NCBI GenBank assembly: GCA_030267325.1
Contig: JAJDJS010000008.1
Location: 1 to 64,000, forward strand
Direction: 5' to 3'
Length of the DNA: 64,000 nucleotides
Source of the DNA: Desulfosarcina sp. OttesenSCG-928-A07
Lineage (GTDB): Bacteria; Desulfobacterota; Desulfobacteria; Desulfobacterales; Desulfosarcinaceae
Shown: piece by piece, positions 51,174-62,238 of the stretch
Position numbering within the stretch: the first letter of the stretch is position 1
Layout of the letters: each line of letters begins with the position of its first letter
Position numbers and translations under genes: made by a program
Notes under the pieces: model-generated
The model's database searches: none
What the model was told of the DNA's origin: nothing
The model's input: only the letters and a program-made list of their open reading frames with translations

Positions 51174-51196
51174 CAGGCGACCGCTCCGGTCGCCTG
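51174..51196. other. GC-rich hairpin (CAGGCGACCG-CTC-CGGTCGCCTG)
   Basis: Perfect 10-bp stem with 3-nt loop. Confidence 0.75.
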
Positions 51197-51287
51197 TTTG
51201 TTCCGTATACTCGATACCTGCCAGAAAATTCCCGCTTCTCCAAAAAGGCCATCTTGGGGAGAGGGCGCTTATGTTGTCTTCCGTATT

Positions 51288-52127
51288 CTAGTCCAGGTTG
51301 AGGTTGTGCTGATCCGCAAAATTATTGGCCTGTTCTTCGGGCGCGGTTTGTTTGAACAGAACGTTTTTCAGCCAGGCCACACCGAATTTCAGAAGTTCCA
51401 CCTCATCGTCCCGAATTTTTTCCACCGTATCCGGCTCCACTTCAAACCGCTGTAAAAACGTGCTTTCAAAAACAAATTCCCTGAACTTGTCGATGTTGTA
51501 ACTGACAAGGAAAAAAAGTTGCTTGGCCTTTTCCGTGAGTTTGATGCTGGCAGGAAAAGAGCGTTTGCGCACTACCAGATCGGTCCACTCTTGGTTGACC
51601 CCGTCCCGCAGGTCAACGCCCTGATCTTCCCGCCACTCGGCCACGGCCCACTCTTTTTTTTCTTCAAACCCTTTACAGTGGGGTTCATTGACAAAAAAGA
51701 AAAACCCCTCATCCTCCGCGTCTTCCTTGTGCTGAAGGGTGGCCACGCCAAGGGGATAATACCGGCAGGAAGTGGGGCGATCTGCATAAATGATGCATCC
51801 TTCCCCGTCCCTGACAAAAGGGCAGGATTTTTTGTCATCATCCATGAGTTTGAGGGTGACCATGGGAAGGTCGGTTTTTTCCAGAAGATGCGGTTCAGTG
51901 TAGATGGAGAGGAATTCGTCAGACGGAAGCCCCAGCCGGTTTTTCAGCCGGATGATATCATAGGGTGTCAGAACAATATCAATGTCCCGGCAACACAGGG
52001 TAAAACAGGAAATGCCCGGATGGCATTTGAAGGTGAACCGGCTGTCGTAGCCTAGGCGCACAGGGGAGATACAGCTTGTATTTTCCGCATTGGTCATGGG
52101 AGATCCTTTTTTGTCTGGAGAGTCCAT
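51288..52127 (-). CDS. YkgJ family cysteine cluster protein
   Basis: FKCHPGISCFTLCCRDIDIVLTPYDIIRLKNRLG ... SCPFVRDGEGCIIYADRPTSCRYYPLG. Confidence 0.88.
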   Translation of the reverse strand: MDSPDKKGSPMTNAENTSCISPVRLGYDSRFTFKCHPGISCFTLCCRDIDIVLTPYDIIRLKNRLGLPSDEFLSIYTEPHLLEKTDLPMVTLKLMDDDKKSCPFVRDGEGCIIYADRPTSCRYYPLGVATLQHKEDAEDEGFFFFVNEPHCKGFEEKKEWAVAEWREDQGVDLRDGVNQEWTDLVVRKRSFPASIKLTEKAKQLFFLVSYNIDKFREFVFESTFLQRFEVEPDTVEKIRDDEVELLKFGVAWLKNVLFKQTAPEEQANNFADQHNLNLD

Positions 52128-52505
52128 CTTGATGATGGGCCGTTTTTAACGGACGGCAGGGGATAAAGTCAAATCCTATTGTGTTCGGAGCAGCATCTGT
52201 CAGGGGGGCAGTTTGCCCTTGGGGAAGGTTTTCATCGTCGCGGAAAGAAATGGGACTGTAAAATCTACAGGGAAATCGCCATATCTTTGCAGGGCGTGCA
52301 GTATGAAGCTGGAACACGGACATAAATTCTCGTCTGTTGATCATCCGGCTTCGCGCATCTCACCAAAAGGACGGAGTATCTCTTTCCACCCGGCAGGAGA
52401 TGATTGATCCGGCGAACAGGAAATAGGCGAACCTGTACAGCCTTTCCACTAACTGGCGGAGCCTTTCCGATCCAGAAGGAATTGCTCTGTATACCCGGAA
52501 CTTTT

Positions 52506-53114
52506 TTATGGAATAACCGACCCGCCGCATGCCTCAAGAATCGTGTTGATGAATGCCTTGAGTTCCGGACACTGGTTGACCGCGATGGACAAATCATTGT
52601 CCCGAAGAATTCGTCCGGCATCACGCGGTTTGACGTAGCTGTCCCGACAGCTGCCGGCCTCAAAGACTTCCTTGATGCGGTGAGCGGGCGGATTGTTGTG
52701 ATTCACTTTTTCAGGGTTTCCGGCAGGAGCCTTTTTATTATGACCGGCCAGTTTCTGGATCGTCGACCAATAGGGCAACAGCCATGCCTCAAAATCGTAT
52801 TGTGCGGCATGGGGGTGAAATTGGGGCACATTCCCGACCCAGGCGCTCATTTTGGCTTTGGCATCCGCAGCATCCCGGAAATCCGGCGTGCCAGTATATA
52901 CGTCGGTCAGAGCGATGACGCATTCCGCAGGCTTTTTCCCCTCAAGAAGACTTTTTACGACGCGTTTCAGTTTTTCGCCTGTGGGGATACGCCCATCGTA
53001 TGGCAGTGTATCGAGTCTCGGCATGGCTCCTGGCAGATGTTTTTCCAGATATTCCCGCAAATGGGGAATGAACGCCTTTTCGGTTTTTCCTTCAACGATG
53101 ACGACGATTTTCAT
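52506..53114 (-). CDS. DUF4276-type (TOPRIM-like) protein
   Basis: N-terminal VVIVEGKTEKAFIPHLREYL, then ECVIALTDVYTGTPDF and QYDFEAWLL; ATGA overlap with upstream ATPase gene. Confidence 0.75.
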   Translation of the reverse strand: MKIVVIVEGKTEKAFIPHLREYLEKHLPGAMPRLDTLPYDGRIPTGEKLKRVVKSLLEGKKPAECVIALTDVYTGTPDFRDAADAKAKMSAWVGNVPQFHPHAAQYDFEAWLLPYWSTIQKLAGHNKKAPAGNPEKVNHNNPPAHRIKEVFEAGSCRDSYVKPRDAGRILRDNDLSIAVNQCPELKAFINTILEACGGSVIP

Positions 53115-54256
53115 GAGCGTCCCCCCATCCGGCCCATTTGCCAGACCTCATCCAGGCTGTACTCAGAAAGCCATGCTTCCAAATCCAGTGCGTCCGCCCA
53201 GGTGGCCGTTGTACAACCCGCATCATCGATGTCCATCACAGCTACTTCCTGGGGCTTCAAAAAGCGAATGAATCGATCAGAATGGGTGGCGACGACCAGT
53301 TGCGTTCGCTGCGATGCCTCACGCATCAGGTCCGCCAGCATGCTAAGCAGTTCCGGGTGAAGACTGACTTCCGGTTCGTCAATCATGGTGACAGTGGAAA
53401 GATTGGGGCTTTGGAGCAAGGAAACCAGCCAAAGGTAGCGAAGCGTACCTTCGGACAGTTCGTTCATGTACATGGGTTTGTTGAATTTTTTATCTTTCCA
53501 GGTCATTGCCAGCACACCTGCTGCAACAGGCGGAAAATTCAACTCCTCAAAATCGGGAAATGCCGCCTTTAAAGAATCGGTGATGGCTTCAAAACGGTTT
53601 CGCTCACTCTCGCGAAGATAATAGAGATAGGGGACCAGATCTTCCCCGTCAGCGCCCGGCAAGACTGCGGGCTTCATCGGTTGCGGCAGCTTCACAGGAG
53701 CGCGCGGGCCGACATCCAACGCATGATATCGGGTGGCCGTTGCCAGAATACGTCGCAGCTCTTCCGGCTGGCGAAACATTTTGGGCACCTGCGTCAGGGA
53801 TGTCTCCAGCGGATTGTGTTCCCAATCAGGGCGTACCAGGCGCTCTCCGTCTGTCTCAAAGTAACGGATGTCATTACCTTTAGAATCAATGTGCTTAAAG
53901 GGTTGAGCGTGTCCACGATTCTGGGAAAGGACTTCCTTTGAAATCGAATATCCGGAGCCCTGCGATGTGATGTGCAGTTCGTATTTGAGAGAATCGTAGC
54001 CGGGAACAGTCATGTCCACCGCAAATGAAGTTTCAGCACTTTTTCCGCGGGTCAAAAGACTTGCGATACCGCCCCATTTTGACAGCGTGGCGTTTAAATG
54101 ACCCGAAGCCGAAGCGGATAAGAGGGAGAATGCATCCAGGAAAGTGGTTTTGCCAACGCCGTTGGCGCCGATCAGCACCATCAGGGGTCTTACCTCAAGG
54201 TCAACCTCCGACAAGCGTCGAAGCCCGGTTATTTTTATCCTGTTAATCTTGTGCAT
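53111..54256 (-). CDS. AAA family ATPase (AAA15/AAA21, OLD/RecF-like)
   Basis: IKITGLRRLSEVDLEVRPLMVLIGANGVGKTTFLDAF (Walker A), LSTVTMIDEPEVSLHPELLSMLADLM (Walker B), QLVVATHSDRFIRFL. Start reassigned to MHKINRIKI. Confidence 0.88.
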   Translation of the reverse strand: MHKINRIKITGLRRLSEVDLEVRPLMVLIGANGVGKTTFLDAFSLLSASASGHLNATLSKWGGIASLLTRGKSAETSFAVDMTVPGYDSLKYELHITSQGSGYSISKEVLSQNRGHAQPFKHIDSKGNDIRYFETDGERLVRPDWEHNPLETSLTQVPKMFRQPEELRRILATATRYHALDVGPRAPVKLPQPMKPAVLPGADGEDLVPYLYYLRESERNRFEAITDSLKAAFPDFEELNFPPVAAGVLAMTWKDKKFNKPMYMNELSEGTLRYLWLVSLLQSPNLSTVTMIDEPEVSLHPELLSMLADLMREASQRTQLVVATHSDRFIRFLKPQEVAVMDIDDAGCTTATWADALDLEAWLSEYSLDEVWQMGRMGGRS

Positions 54257-54537
54257 CGTCTTATCCTCTTTGTTAAGCAAAAATGCGCTCCACTTGTCCT
54301 GTTCCGGTTTTCTGCGAGATCAAAAAATGGGTGAAGTGCCTTGGCGTGGTTGCTATTTTGCTTGCATAGCAAGGAACTCTGGGACAGGCAAGATAAGGAT
54401 ACGGTGGCGGTACAGTATGTTGAAACAGGTGTCCAGTTCTCTCCATATGGGCTTTCATCATCAAGAAAAGAAATGATGATGCGATGTTTACAGTCTTGTC
54501 TGGCCTGTGATAATAATATTTGAATTTAAAAAGGATT

Positions 54538-54607
54538 TGGACAGTGTTGAGTTGAGTTTGTAACACTTTTAAATTATTTTGTATTAATCTGAAGAAAATA
54601 TTTTTTA
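54538..54607. mobile_element. MITE-like element copy E (truncated/decayed)
   Basis: TGGACAGTGTTGAGTTGAGTTTGTAACACTTTTAAATTATTTTGTATTAAT resembles the start of copy D; other end not found. Confidence 0.5.
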
Positions 54608-54730
54608 TTAGGCAGCACGGCTAAAGCGGTCTGGTTGAAGCATGGGGCTGAATTCTGAACCTGTAAAATGGATTACAGATAAACGCCCTCCAACGCGATC
54701 GTGCCAAAATAATAGTGAAGGATGCGTTCC

Positions 54731-55252
54731 ATGATGACACGCACCGGCATCGGGTATGACATCCACCGTTTGGTTCAGGGAAGACCGCTTATCCTTGGCG
54801 GCACAACCATTCCCTACGAAAAAGGGCTGCTGGGGCATTCCGATGCGGATGTGCTGGTCCATGCGGCTTGTGATGCGCTTTTGGGCGCCGTTGGAATGGG
54901 GGATATGGGCGAACATTTTCCCGACACGGACCTGACCTGGAAAGACACATCCAGTATGGTGTTCCTGGACGAAATTTATCGGAAAATTCTTGCGTCCGGA
55001 TGGGAACTGGTCAATATGGACGCCACGGTATTTGCCCAGGCGCCCAAGCTTTCTGCCCACAAGCCGGCCATGGCCCGGAACATGGCGCAATGCATGGGCG
55101 TTTCTGATGACCGGATCAACATCAAGGCCACCACTACCGAAGGCCTTGGGGTGATCGGTGCCGGTGCCGGCATGGCGGCCATGTGTGTGGTCCTTTTACA
55201 ATCTCCGTATCCCAATTCGGCGCCTGAGGCGGCCCGAGGCGTGAACGATTGA
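54731..55252 (+). CDS. ispF: 2-C-methyl-D-erythritol 2,4-cyclodiphosphate synthase
   Basis: RTGIGYDIHRLVQGRPLILGGTTIPYEKGLLGHSDADVLVHAACDALLGA, INIKATTTEGLG. Confidence 0.96.
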   Translation: MMTRTGIGYDIHRLVQGRPLILGGTTIPYEKGLLGHSDADVLVHAACDALLGAVGMGDMGEHFPDTDLTWKDTSSMVFLDEIYRKILASGWELVNMDATVFAQAPKLSAHKPAMARNMAQCMGVSDDRINIKATTTEGLGVIGAGAGMAAMCVVLLQSPYPNSAPEAARGVND

Positions 55253-55271
55253 GCCGTAATTGAAGATGGTT

Positions 55272-56714
55272 ATGCGAATTTACAATACCTTGACAAAATC
55301 AAAAGAAACGTTCGTGCCCATGGTTCCCGGTCAGGTGGGAATTTATGTGTGCGGACCGACCGTATATGATTATTCCCATGTGGGCCATGCCCGTTCCGTT
55401 GTGGTCTTTGATGTGGTGGTCCGCCATTTCCGGGCCCTTGGATACGATGTGACCTATGTCCGCAATTTTACGGATGTGGATGACAAAATCATCCAGCGGG
55501 CCAATGAAACCGGAACGGATTCCCGGCACCTGGCGGACCGGTTCATTACGGCGTTTCACCAGGATATGGATGCCCTTGGGGTGCTGCGCCCGGATGCGGA
55601 ACCCCGGGTGACGGATCATATTGATGACATTGTCGATATCGTGACAGCCCTGATAAGCCGGGGAGCCGCTTATCTGGCTGGGGGGGATGTTTTTTTTGCG
55701 GTGGACGCCTTTCCGGAATACGGAAAACTGTCCGGCCGGAAACTGGAGGACATGATCGCCGGCAGCCGGGTGGACGTTAACGCCAGCAAGCGCAATCCCT
55801 ATGACTTTGTGCTGTGGAAGGCGGCCAAACCCGGAGAGCCGGCATGGCCCAGCCCCTGGGGCTCGGGGCGGCCTGGCTGGCATATTGAGTGTTCCGCCAT
55901 GAGCTGCCGGTTTCTGGGGGAGACCTTTGATATTCACGGCGGCGGCAAAGACCTGATTTTTCCCCACCACGAAAACGAAATCGCCCAGTCCGAATCGGCC
56001 CATGCCAAACCCTTTGCCCGGTACTGGATGCATAACGGATTTGTGAACATCAACAACGAAAAGATGTCCAAATCCCTGAACAATTTTCTGATGATCCGGG
56101 ACATTCTGGAAACCCGCCACCCGGAAACCATCCGTCTGTTTCTGCTTTCCAACCACTACCGCAGTCCCATTGATTTTTCCGATCAGCACTTGGCAACATC
56201 GGAAAAGGGGCTGGAGAAGATCTACGCTGCTTTGGGCCGGCTTGAAACCGAAGCCGGTCTTGAAAGCGAAAATGCTGTGGCGTCACCGGATTTTCCCATG
56301 GATGGCGGACCTTTCTGGCAGGCCTTTTGCGCTGCCATGGCGGATGATTTCAACACGGCAAAGGGCATTGGTATTCTTTTCAATCTGGTCAAGGAAACCA
56401 ACCGGCTCCTGGATGAAAAAGCCGGCGAGTTCAGAAAGGACGCCCGGCAACTGTTTTCCGATCTGGTCCGGATGACCGATGTTCTGGGGATTCTCCAGAC
56501 TTCATGGCGCTCTTTTGCAGAACACCAGGCCGAGCGGCAGATGGCGTCTGCCACCCTTTTGCCGGAGGCTGTTGATGCATTGGTGACCGAACGCACAGAG
56601 GCCCGGAAAAGCAAAGACTGGAAACGGGCTGACGAAATCCGGGATCAGCTTCAGGCCGCCGGCATTGTTCTGGAAGATAAGGCGGACGGTACCCACTGGA
56701 AGTTTTCAGGATGA
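55272..56714 (+). CDS. cysS: Cysteinyl-tRNA synthetase
   Basis: GIYVCGPTVYDYSHVGHARS, GWHIECSAMSCRFLGETFDIHGGGKDLIFPHHENEIAQSE, EKMSKSLNNF. Confidence 0.97.
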   Translation: MRIYNTLTKSKETFVPMVPGQVGIYVCGPTVYDYSHVGHARSVVVFDVVVRHFRALGYDVTYVRNFTDVDDKIIQRANETGTDSRHLADRFITAFHQDMDALGVLRPDAEPRVTDHIDDIVDIVTALISRGAAYLAGGDVFFAVDAFPEYGKLSGRKLEDMIAGSRVDVNASKRNPYDFVLWKAAKPGEPAWPSPWGSGRPGWHIECSAMSCRFLGETFDIHGGGKDLIFPHHENEIAQSESAHAKPFARYWMHNGFVNINNEKMSKSLNNFLMIRDILETRHPETIRLFLLSNHYRSPIDFSDQHLATSEKGLEKIYAALGRLETEAGLESENAVASPDFPMDGGPFWQAFCAAMADDFNTAKGIGILFNLVKETNRLLDEKAGEFRKDARQLFSDLVRMTDVLGILQTSWRSFAEHQAERQMASATLLPEAVDALVTERTEARKSKDWKRADEIRDQLQAAGIVLEDKADGTHWKFSG

Positions 56715-56737
56715 AGGGTGGGAAACAACCCTTTGTC

Positions 56738-56853
56738 TAGATAGTGTCACCTTAAGAAATATAACGATTTGAATTTATGGCATCAAACAAGATCGTGATT
56801 TCTCTAATATTCAATGATTCCAAACTGTTAAAAACTCGAGACGACACTGTCTA
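56738..56853. mobile_element. MITE-like element copy F (~116 bp)
   Basis: TAGATAGTGTCACCTTAAGAAATATAACGATTTGAATTTATGGCATCAAACAAGATC...TTCCAAACTGTTAAAAACTCGAGACGACACTGTCTA, TA at both ends. Confidence 0.85.
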
Positions 56854-56895
56854 AAAACGCCCCCATCTGTTTGATGTTCCTTTGCCTGGAATGCC

Positions 56896-58872
<1,977 letters not shown>

Positions 58873-58940
58873 AAGTTGGAAAATAACGGGAGTGGATCGG
58901 ACGATCTTCTTTTTTCGCCAACTTCTGAAATGAGGAATGA

Positions 58941-60101
58941 TTATTTTTTTACCGGTAGATATGTCAGCAACACATCAGAATTGACGGCATATTTATTGTT
59001 TCCTGCTTCTTTGAAAATCCCCATTTTAACTAACTCTTTAAAATCCCTTCTTTTTGTGGCGTCAGAAAGCCTGGTGTAGTCTCTGATGATTTCCAGCGGC
59101 GTTTTCATGATGGCATCGTCCATGGTAAACTCCCCTTCAAATGGGGCACAGAGGGCGACTTCCCGCTGCCGCTTGAACTGGTTTTTTTTCCCGTATGTGC
59201 GATCTGACAATGTGTCATAGACATGGTTCCGCCAGAAAGTTTTCAACTGTCCCTTCTGAATTGCTTCAAGCTCGTCCATTAGCCCGTCTCTGAATCCCTG
59301 GACAGCATAGGCAATAAACCCTGTCAAATCTCTGTTCTTTCGGGTCTCGTTCAGTTGGCGATAATATTCTGTCCGGGTAAGGTTATAATAATTTGACAGA
59401 ATATGGGATGCGACGCTCGGAAGCCCTTGCCGCAGCAGAATATAAAATTCCACCATGCGGCCCGTCCTTCCATTTCCATCCCCGAATGGATGAATCCATT
59501 CAATATAGACATGGGCCACAATTGCAGCGATGAGGGCGCTTGCGAAGCTTGGTTTTGGATAGCCAAATTCATCTTTGATCCACCTGCAAAGTTTTTCCAT
59601 AAGTTCAGGAACGACTTGGTGGTTTGGGGCCCGGTACGGCCCGACGACGCGTTCGTCTTCACGCCATTTTCCGGGGATGGTGTCTGCGTGCTGGCCCAGA
59701 TTCCGCATGATATGCTGATGAAAATTCTGGATCAGGTGTGGCGTTAAAGGGGAATCCGCTTTTTTATGCACAACATCATTCAAAATATCATTCAGCGTAT
59801 TGATTACGTTTTCAACCTCTGTTTGCTGATATTGCCTGCTGGGGGGAAGTTGTTTGTGTTTGTTGATGATATTTTCAATATCCTCTTCAGAAAGCGTGTT
59901 CCCTTCAATGGCTGTGGTGGCGTGAGCACCTTTAATCAGCGACACCTGTAAAAGTTTTTCGATATCTTTCTTTCTCATGGGGCTGTGGGCGATTGTTCGG
60001 CACATGGCATCGCATTCACCAATCTGGTACTGAATTTCTGGGGTTACAGCCCAGTTCTGATGAAAAGAAATATGCGGATGCGTGTTATTTATTTTGTCCA
60101 T
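58941..60101 (-). CDS. Fic family protein
   Basis: Fic core HPFGDGNGRTGR with N-terminal TTAIEGNTLSEEDI (inhibition-helix-like). Start reassigned to MDKINNTHP. Confidence 0.92.
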   Translation of the reverse strand: MDKINNTHPHISFHQNWAVTPEIQYQIGECDAMCRTIAHSPMRKKDIEKLLQVSLIKGAHATTAIEGNTLSEEDIENIINKHKQLPPSRQYQQTEVENVINTLNDILNDVVHKKADSPLTPHLIQNFHQHIMRNLGQHADTIPGKWREDERVVGPYRAPNHQVVPELMEKLCRWIKDEFGYPKPSFASALIAAIVAHVYIEWIHPFGDGNGRTGRMVEFYILLRQGLPSVASHILSNYYNLTRTEYYRQLNETRKNRDLTGFIAYAVQGFRDGLMDELEAIQKGQLKTFWRNHVYDTLSDRTYGKKNQFKRQREVALCAPFEGEFTMDDAIMKTPLEIIRDYTRLSDATKRRDFKELVKMGIFKEAGNNKYAVNSDVLLTYLPVKK

Positions 60102-60378
60102 TTTTATCACCAAATAACATGGTGTTAATATTGTATTTTATAAAAAAATAAATCAAATTTGCAGGATAATTTGTAAAAAATTACGTTACATTTTTGGCTT
60201 TTACAAGAAAAAAATGTCCGAGCCTGCTTACAGATATTATGATAACGGTTGTTTTCTGGCATAGTCTGCACACCCATATGGTGATGGTTTCAGGTGTCTG
60301 GCAGGAAGCAAGCTGCGATTCAAACCGGAACGTTCCGGAATCGGATATGCCCTTTACTATTTTTCTGATTTGCTGCCC

Positions 60379-62217
60379 ATGACAACGCACCCCGCACCCC
60401 GCACCCCCCAGTTTCTTGACACCCGTTTGTCCACCATCCCGGAAACGCCCGGCGTATACCTGATGAAGGACGCGGCTGGCGTCATTATTTATGTGGGAAA
60501 AGCCATTCATCTGAAGAAACGGGTGAATTCCTATTTTCAGCGTCCCGAGGGCCATACTGCCAGAATCGCCCTGATGGTGAGCCGGATTGCGGATATTGAC
60601 ACCATTGTCACGTCTTCGGAAAAAGAAGCGCTGATCCTTGAATCCAGCCTCATCAAGCAGCATCGGCCCCGGTTCAATGTGGTGCTCAAGGATGACAAGC
60701 GCTACCCCTCTGTCCGGATCCAGGTGTGGACAGATTATCCCCGGCTTGAAATCGTTCGCAAAACACCCAAAGATGGATCCCTTTATTTTGGTCCCTTTTC
60801 CTCGGCCCTGGCCATCCGCCAGACCCTCAAACTCATCAACAAAACCTTTCCCTTAAGAAAGTGCAGTGACCGGGCCATGGCTGGCCGCAGTCGTCCCTGT
60901 CTTCACCACCAGATGGGCCAGTGCCTGGCGCCCTGCTGTCACAAGGTGGACCCGGCGGATTATAAAAAAGTCATTGGCGAAGTCATTCTGTTTCTCAAGG
61001 GGAGAACCCCCGAGCTGGTGCGGCGTCTTCGTCGGAAAATGCAGGAAGCTGCGGAAAATCAGCAGTTTGAAGCAGCCGCAAGGCTCCGGGATCGGATGTT
61101 TGCCCTGGAAAAAACCCTGGAACGCCAAGTGATGGTGACCACGGATTTTACGGACCGGGATGTGATGGGCATCAGCGGCAACGCGGATTTCCGGATGATT
61201 TCCATGATGACGGTAAGGCGGGGATATGTGAAGGGCGTCCAGCATTTTGAACTGACCCGGGCCGCGCCGGTGGAAGGCGAACTGGTTTCCCAGTTTCTCG
61301 GACAGTATTACAGTGAAACACGCGGCATTCCGTCTGAAATTCTCGTTCCGGTACTGCCCGAAAATGCCGGTCTTCTGGAAGAGACGTTGTCCGAATGGAA
61401 GGGCCGCCGGGTCAGGGTGCGCCGGCCGGTCCGGGGAGAAATGCACCAGCTTCTCAAGATGGCGGAAACCAACGCGAAAAACACCCTCCGGGAGCGAGTT
61501 CAGCAGGCATCTTCCGATGCGGCCATCCTTGAAGAACTCCAGGGCCGGCTTCACATGGACCGGGTGCCGTCCCGCATTGAATGCTTTGACAACTCCCATC
61601 TTACCGGCACAAATCCGGTGTCCGCCATGGTGGTGTTTGTGGATGGCCGGCCGCAGAAGTCCGGGTACCGGCGATACACCCTCAAAACCCCGACCATTGC
61701 TGATGATTACGCCAATATGGCTGAAGTCCTGACGCGGCGGTACAAGAAGATTACCACGGACGCGCCCATGCCGGATCTGCTTTTGGTGGATGGCGGAAAA
61801 GGCCAGGTGAGCATTGCGGTCAGTATTGTGGAAAGTTTAGGGCTTTCCGGCGTCTTTGCTATTGCCGGCATTGCCAAAAAGGATCCGGAAAAAGGAGAAA
61901 CCGAAGACAAAATTTACCTGCCCAACCGGAGCAATCCGGTGAATCTGGGACGGGACGGCCGCCTGCTGTTGCTGTTGCAGCGAATTCGGGATGAGGCCCA
62001 CCGATTTGTCATCACGTTTCAGCGAAAACGGCGGAGCCGGTCCATGGTGACCTCTGCACTGGATGCCATTCCCGGAATCGGCCCCAAGCGCAAGGCCATG
62101 CTGCTGAAAGAATTTGGCAGCATCAAAAAAATCCGGGCTGCCACGGAATCGGAACTCAGTGCGCTGCCCGGTATTAATTCGTCTCTGGCCAGGACTATCA
62201 AATCAGTCCTGAATTAA
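60379..62217 (+). CDS. uvrC: Excinuclease ABC subunit C
   Basis: PGVYLMKDAAGVIIYVGKAIHLKKRVNSYF, FDNSHLTGTNPVSAMVVFVDG, C-terminal HhH SALDAIPGIGPKRKAMLLKEFGS. Confidence 0.97.
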   Translation: MTTHPAPRTPQFLDTRLSTIPETPGVYLMKDAAGVIIYVGKAIHLKKRVNSYFQRPEGHTARIALMVSRIADIDTIVTSSEKEALILESSLIKQHRPRFNVVLKDDKRYPSVRIQVWTDYPRLEIVRKTPKDGSLYFGPFSSALAIRQTLKLINKTFPLRKCSDRAMAGRSRPCLHHQMGQCLAPCCHKVDPADYKKVIGEVILFLKGRTPELVRRLRRKMQEAAENQQFEAAARLRDRMFALEKTLERQVMVTTDFTDRDVMGISGNADFRMISMMTVRRGYVKGVQHFELTRAAPVEGELVSQFLGQYYSETRGIPSEILVPVLPENAGLLEETLSEWKGRRVRVRRPVRGEMHQLLKMAETNAKNTLRERVQQASSDAAILEELQGRLHMDRVPSRIECFDNSHLTGTNPVSAMVVFVDGRPQKSGYRRYTLKTPTIADDYANMAEVLTRRYKKITTDAPMPDLLLVDGGKGQVSIAVSIVESLGLSGVFAIAGIAKKDPEKGETEDKIYLPNRSNPVNLGRDGRLLLLLQRIRDEAHRFVITFQRKRRSRSMVTSALDAIPGIGPKRKAMLLKEFGSIKKIRAATESELSALPGINSSLARTIKSVLN

Positions 62218-62238
62218 AATATCCGTGATACAGGTACC

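Noticed and set aside
52404-53360. 318-aa plus-strand ORF opposite the DUF4276/ATPase genes
   Set aside because: The minus strand carries motif-bearing, ATGA-coupled genes; the plus ORF spans both and has no domain.
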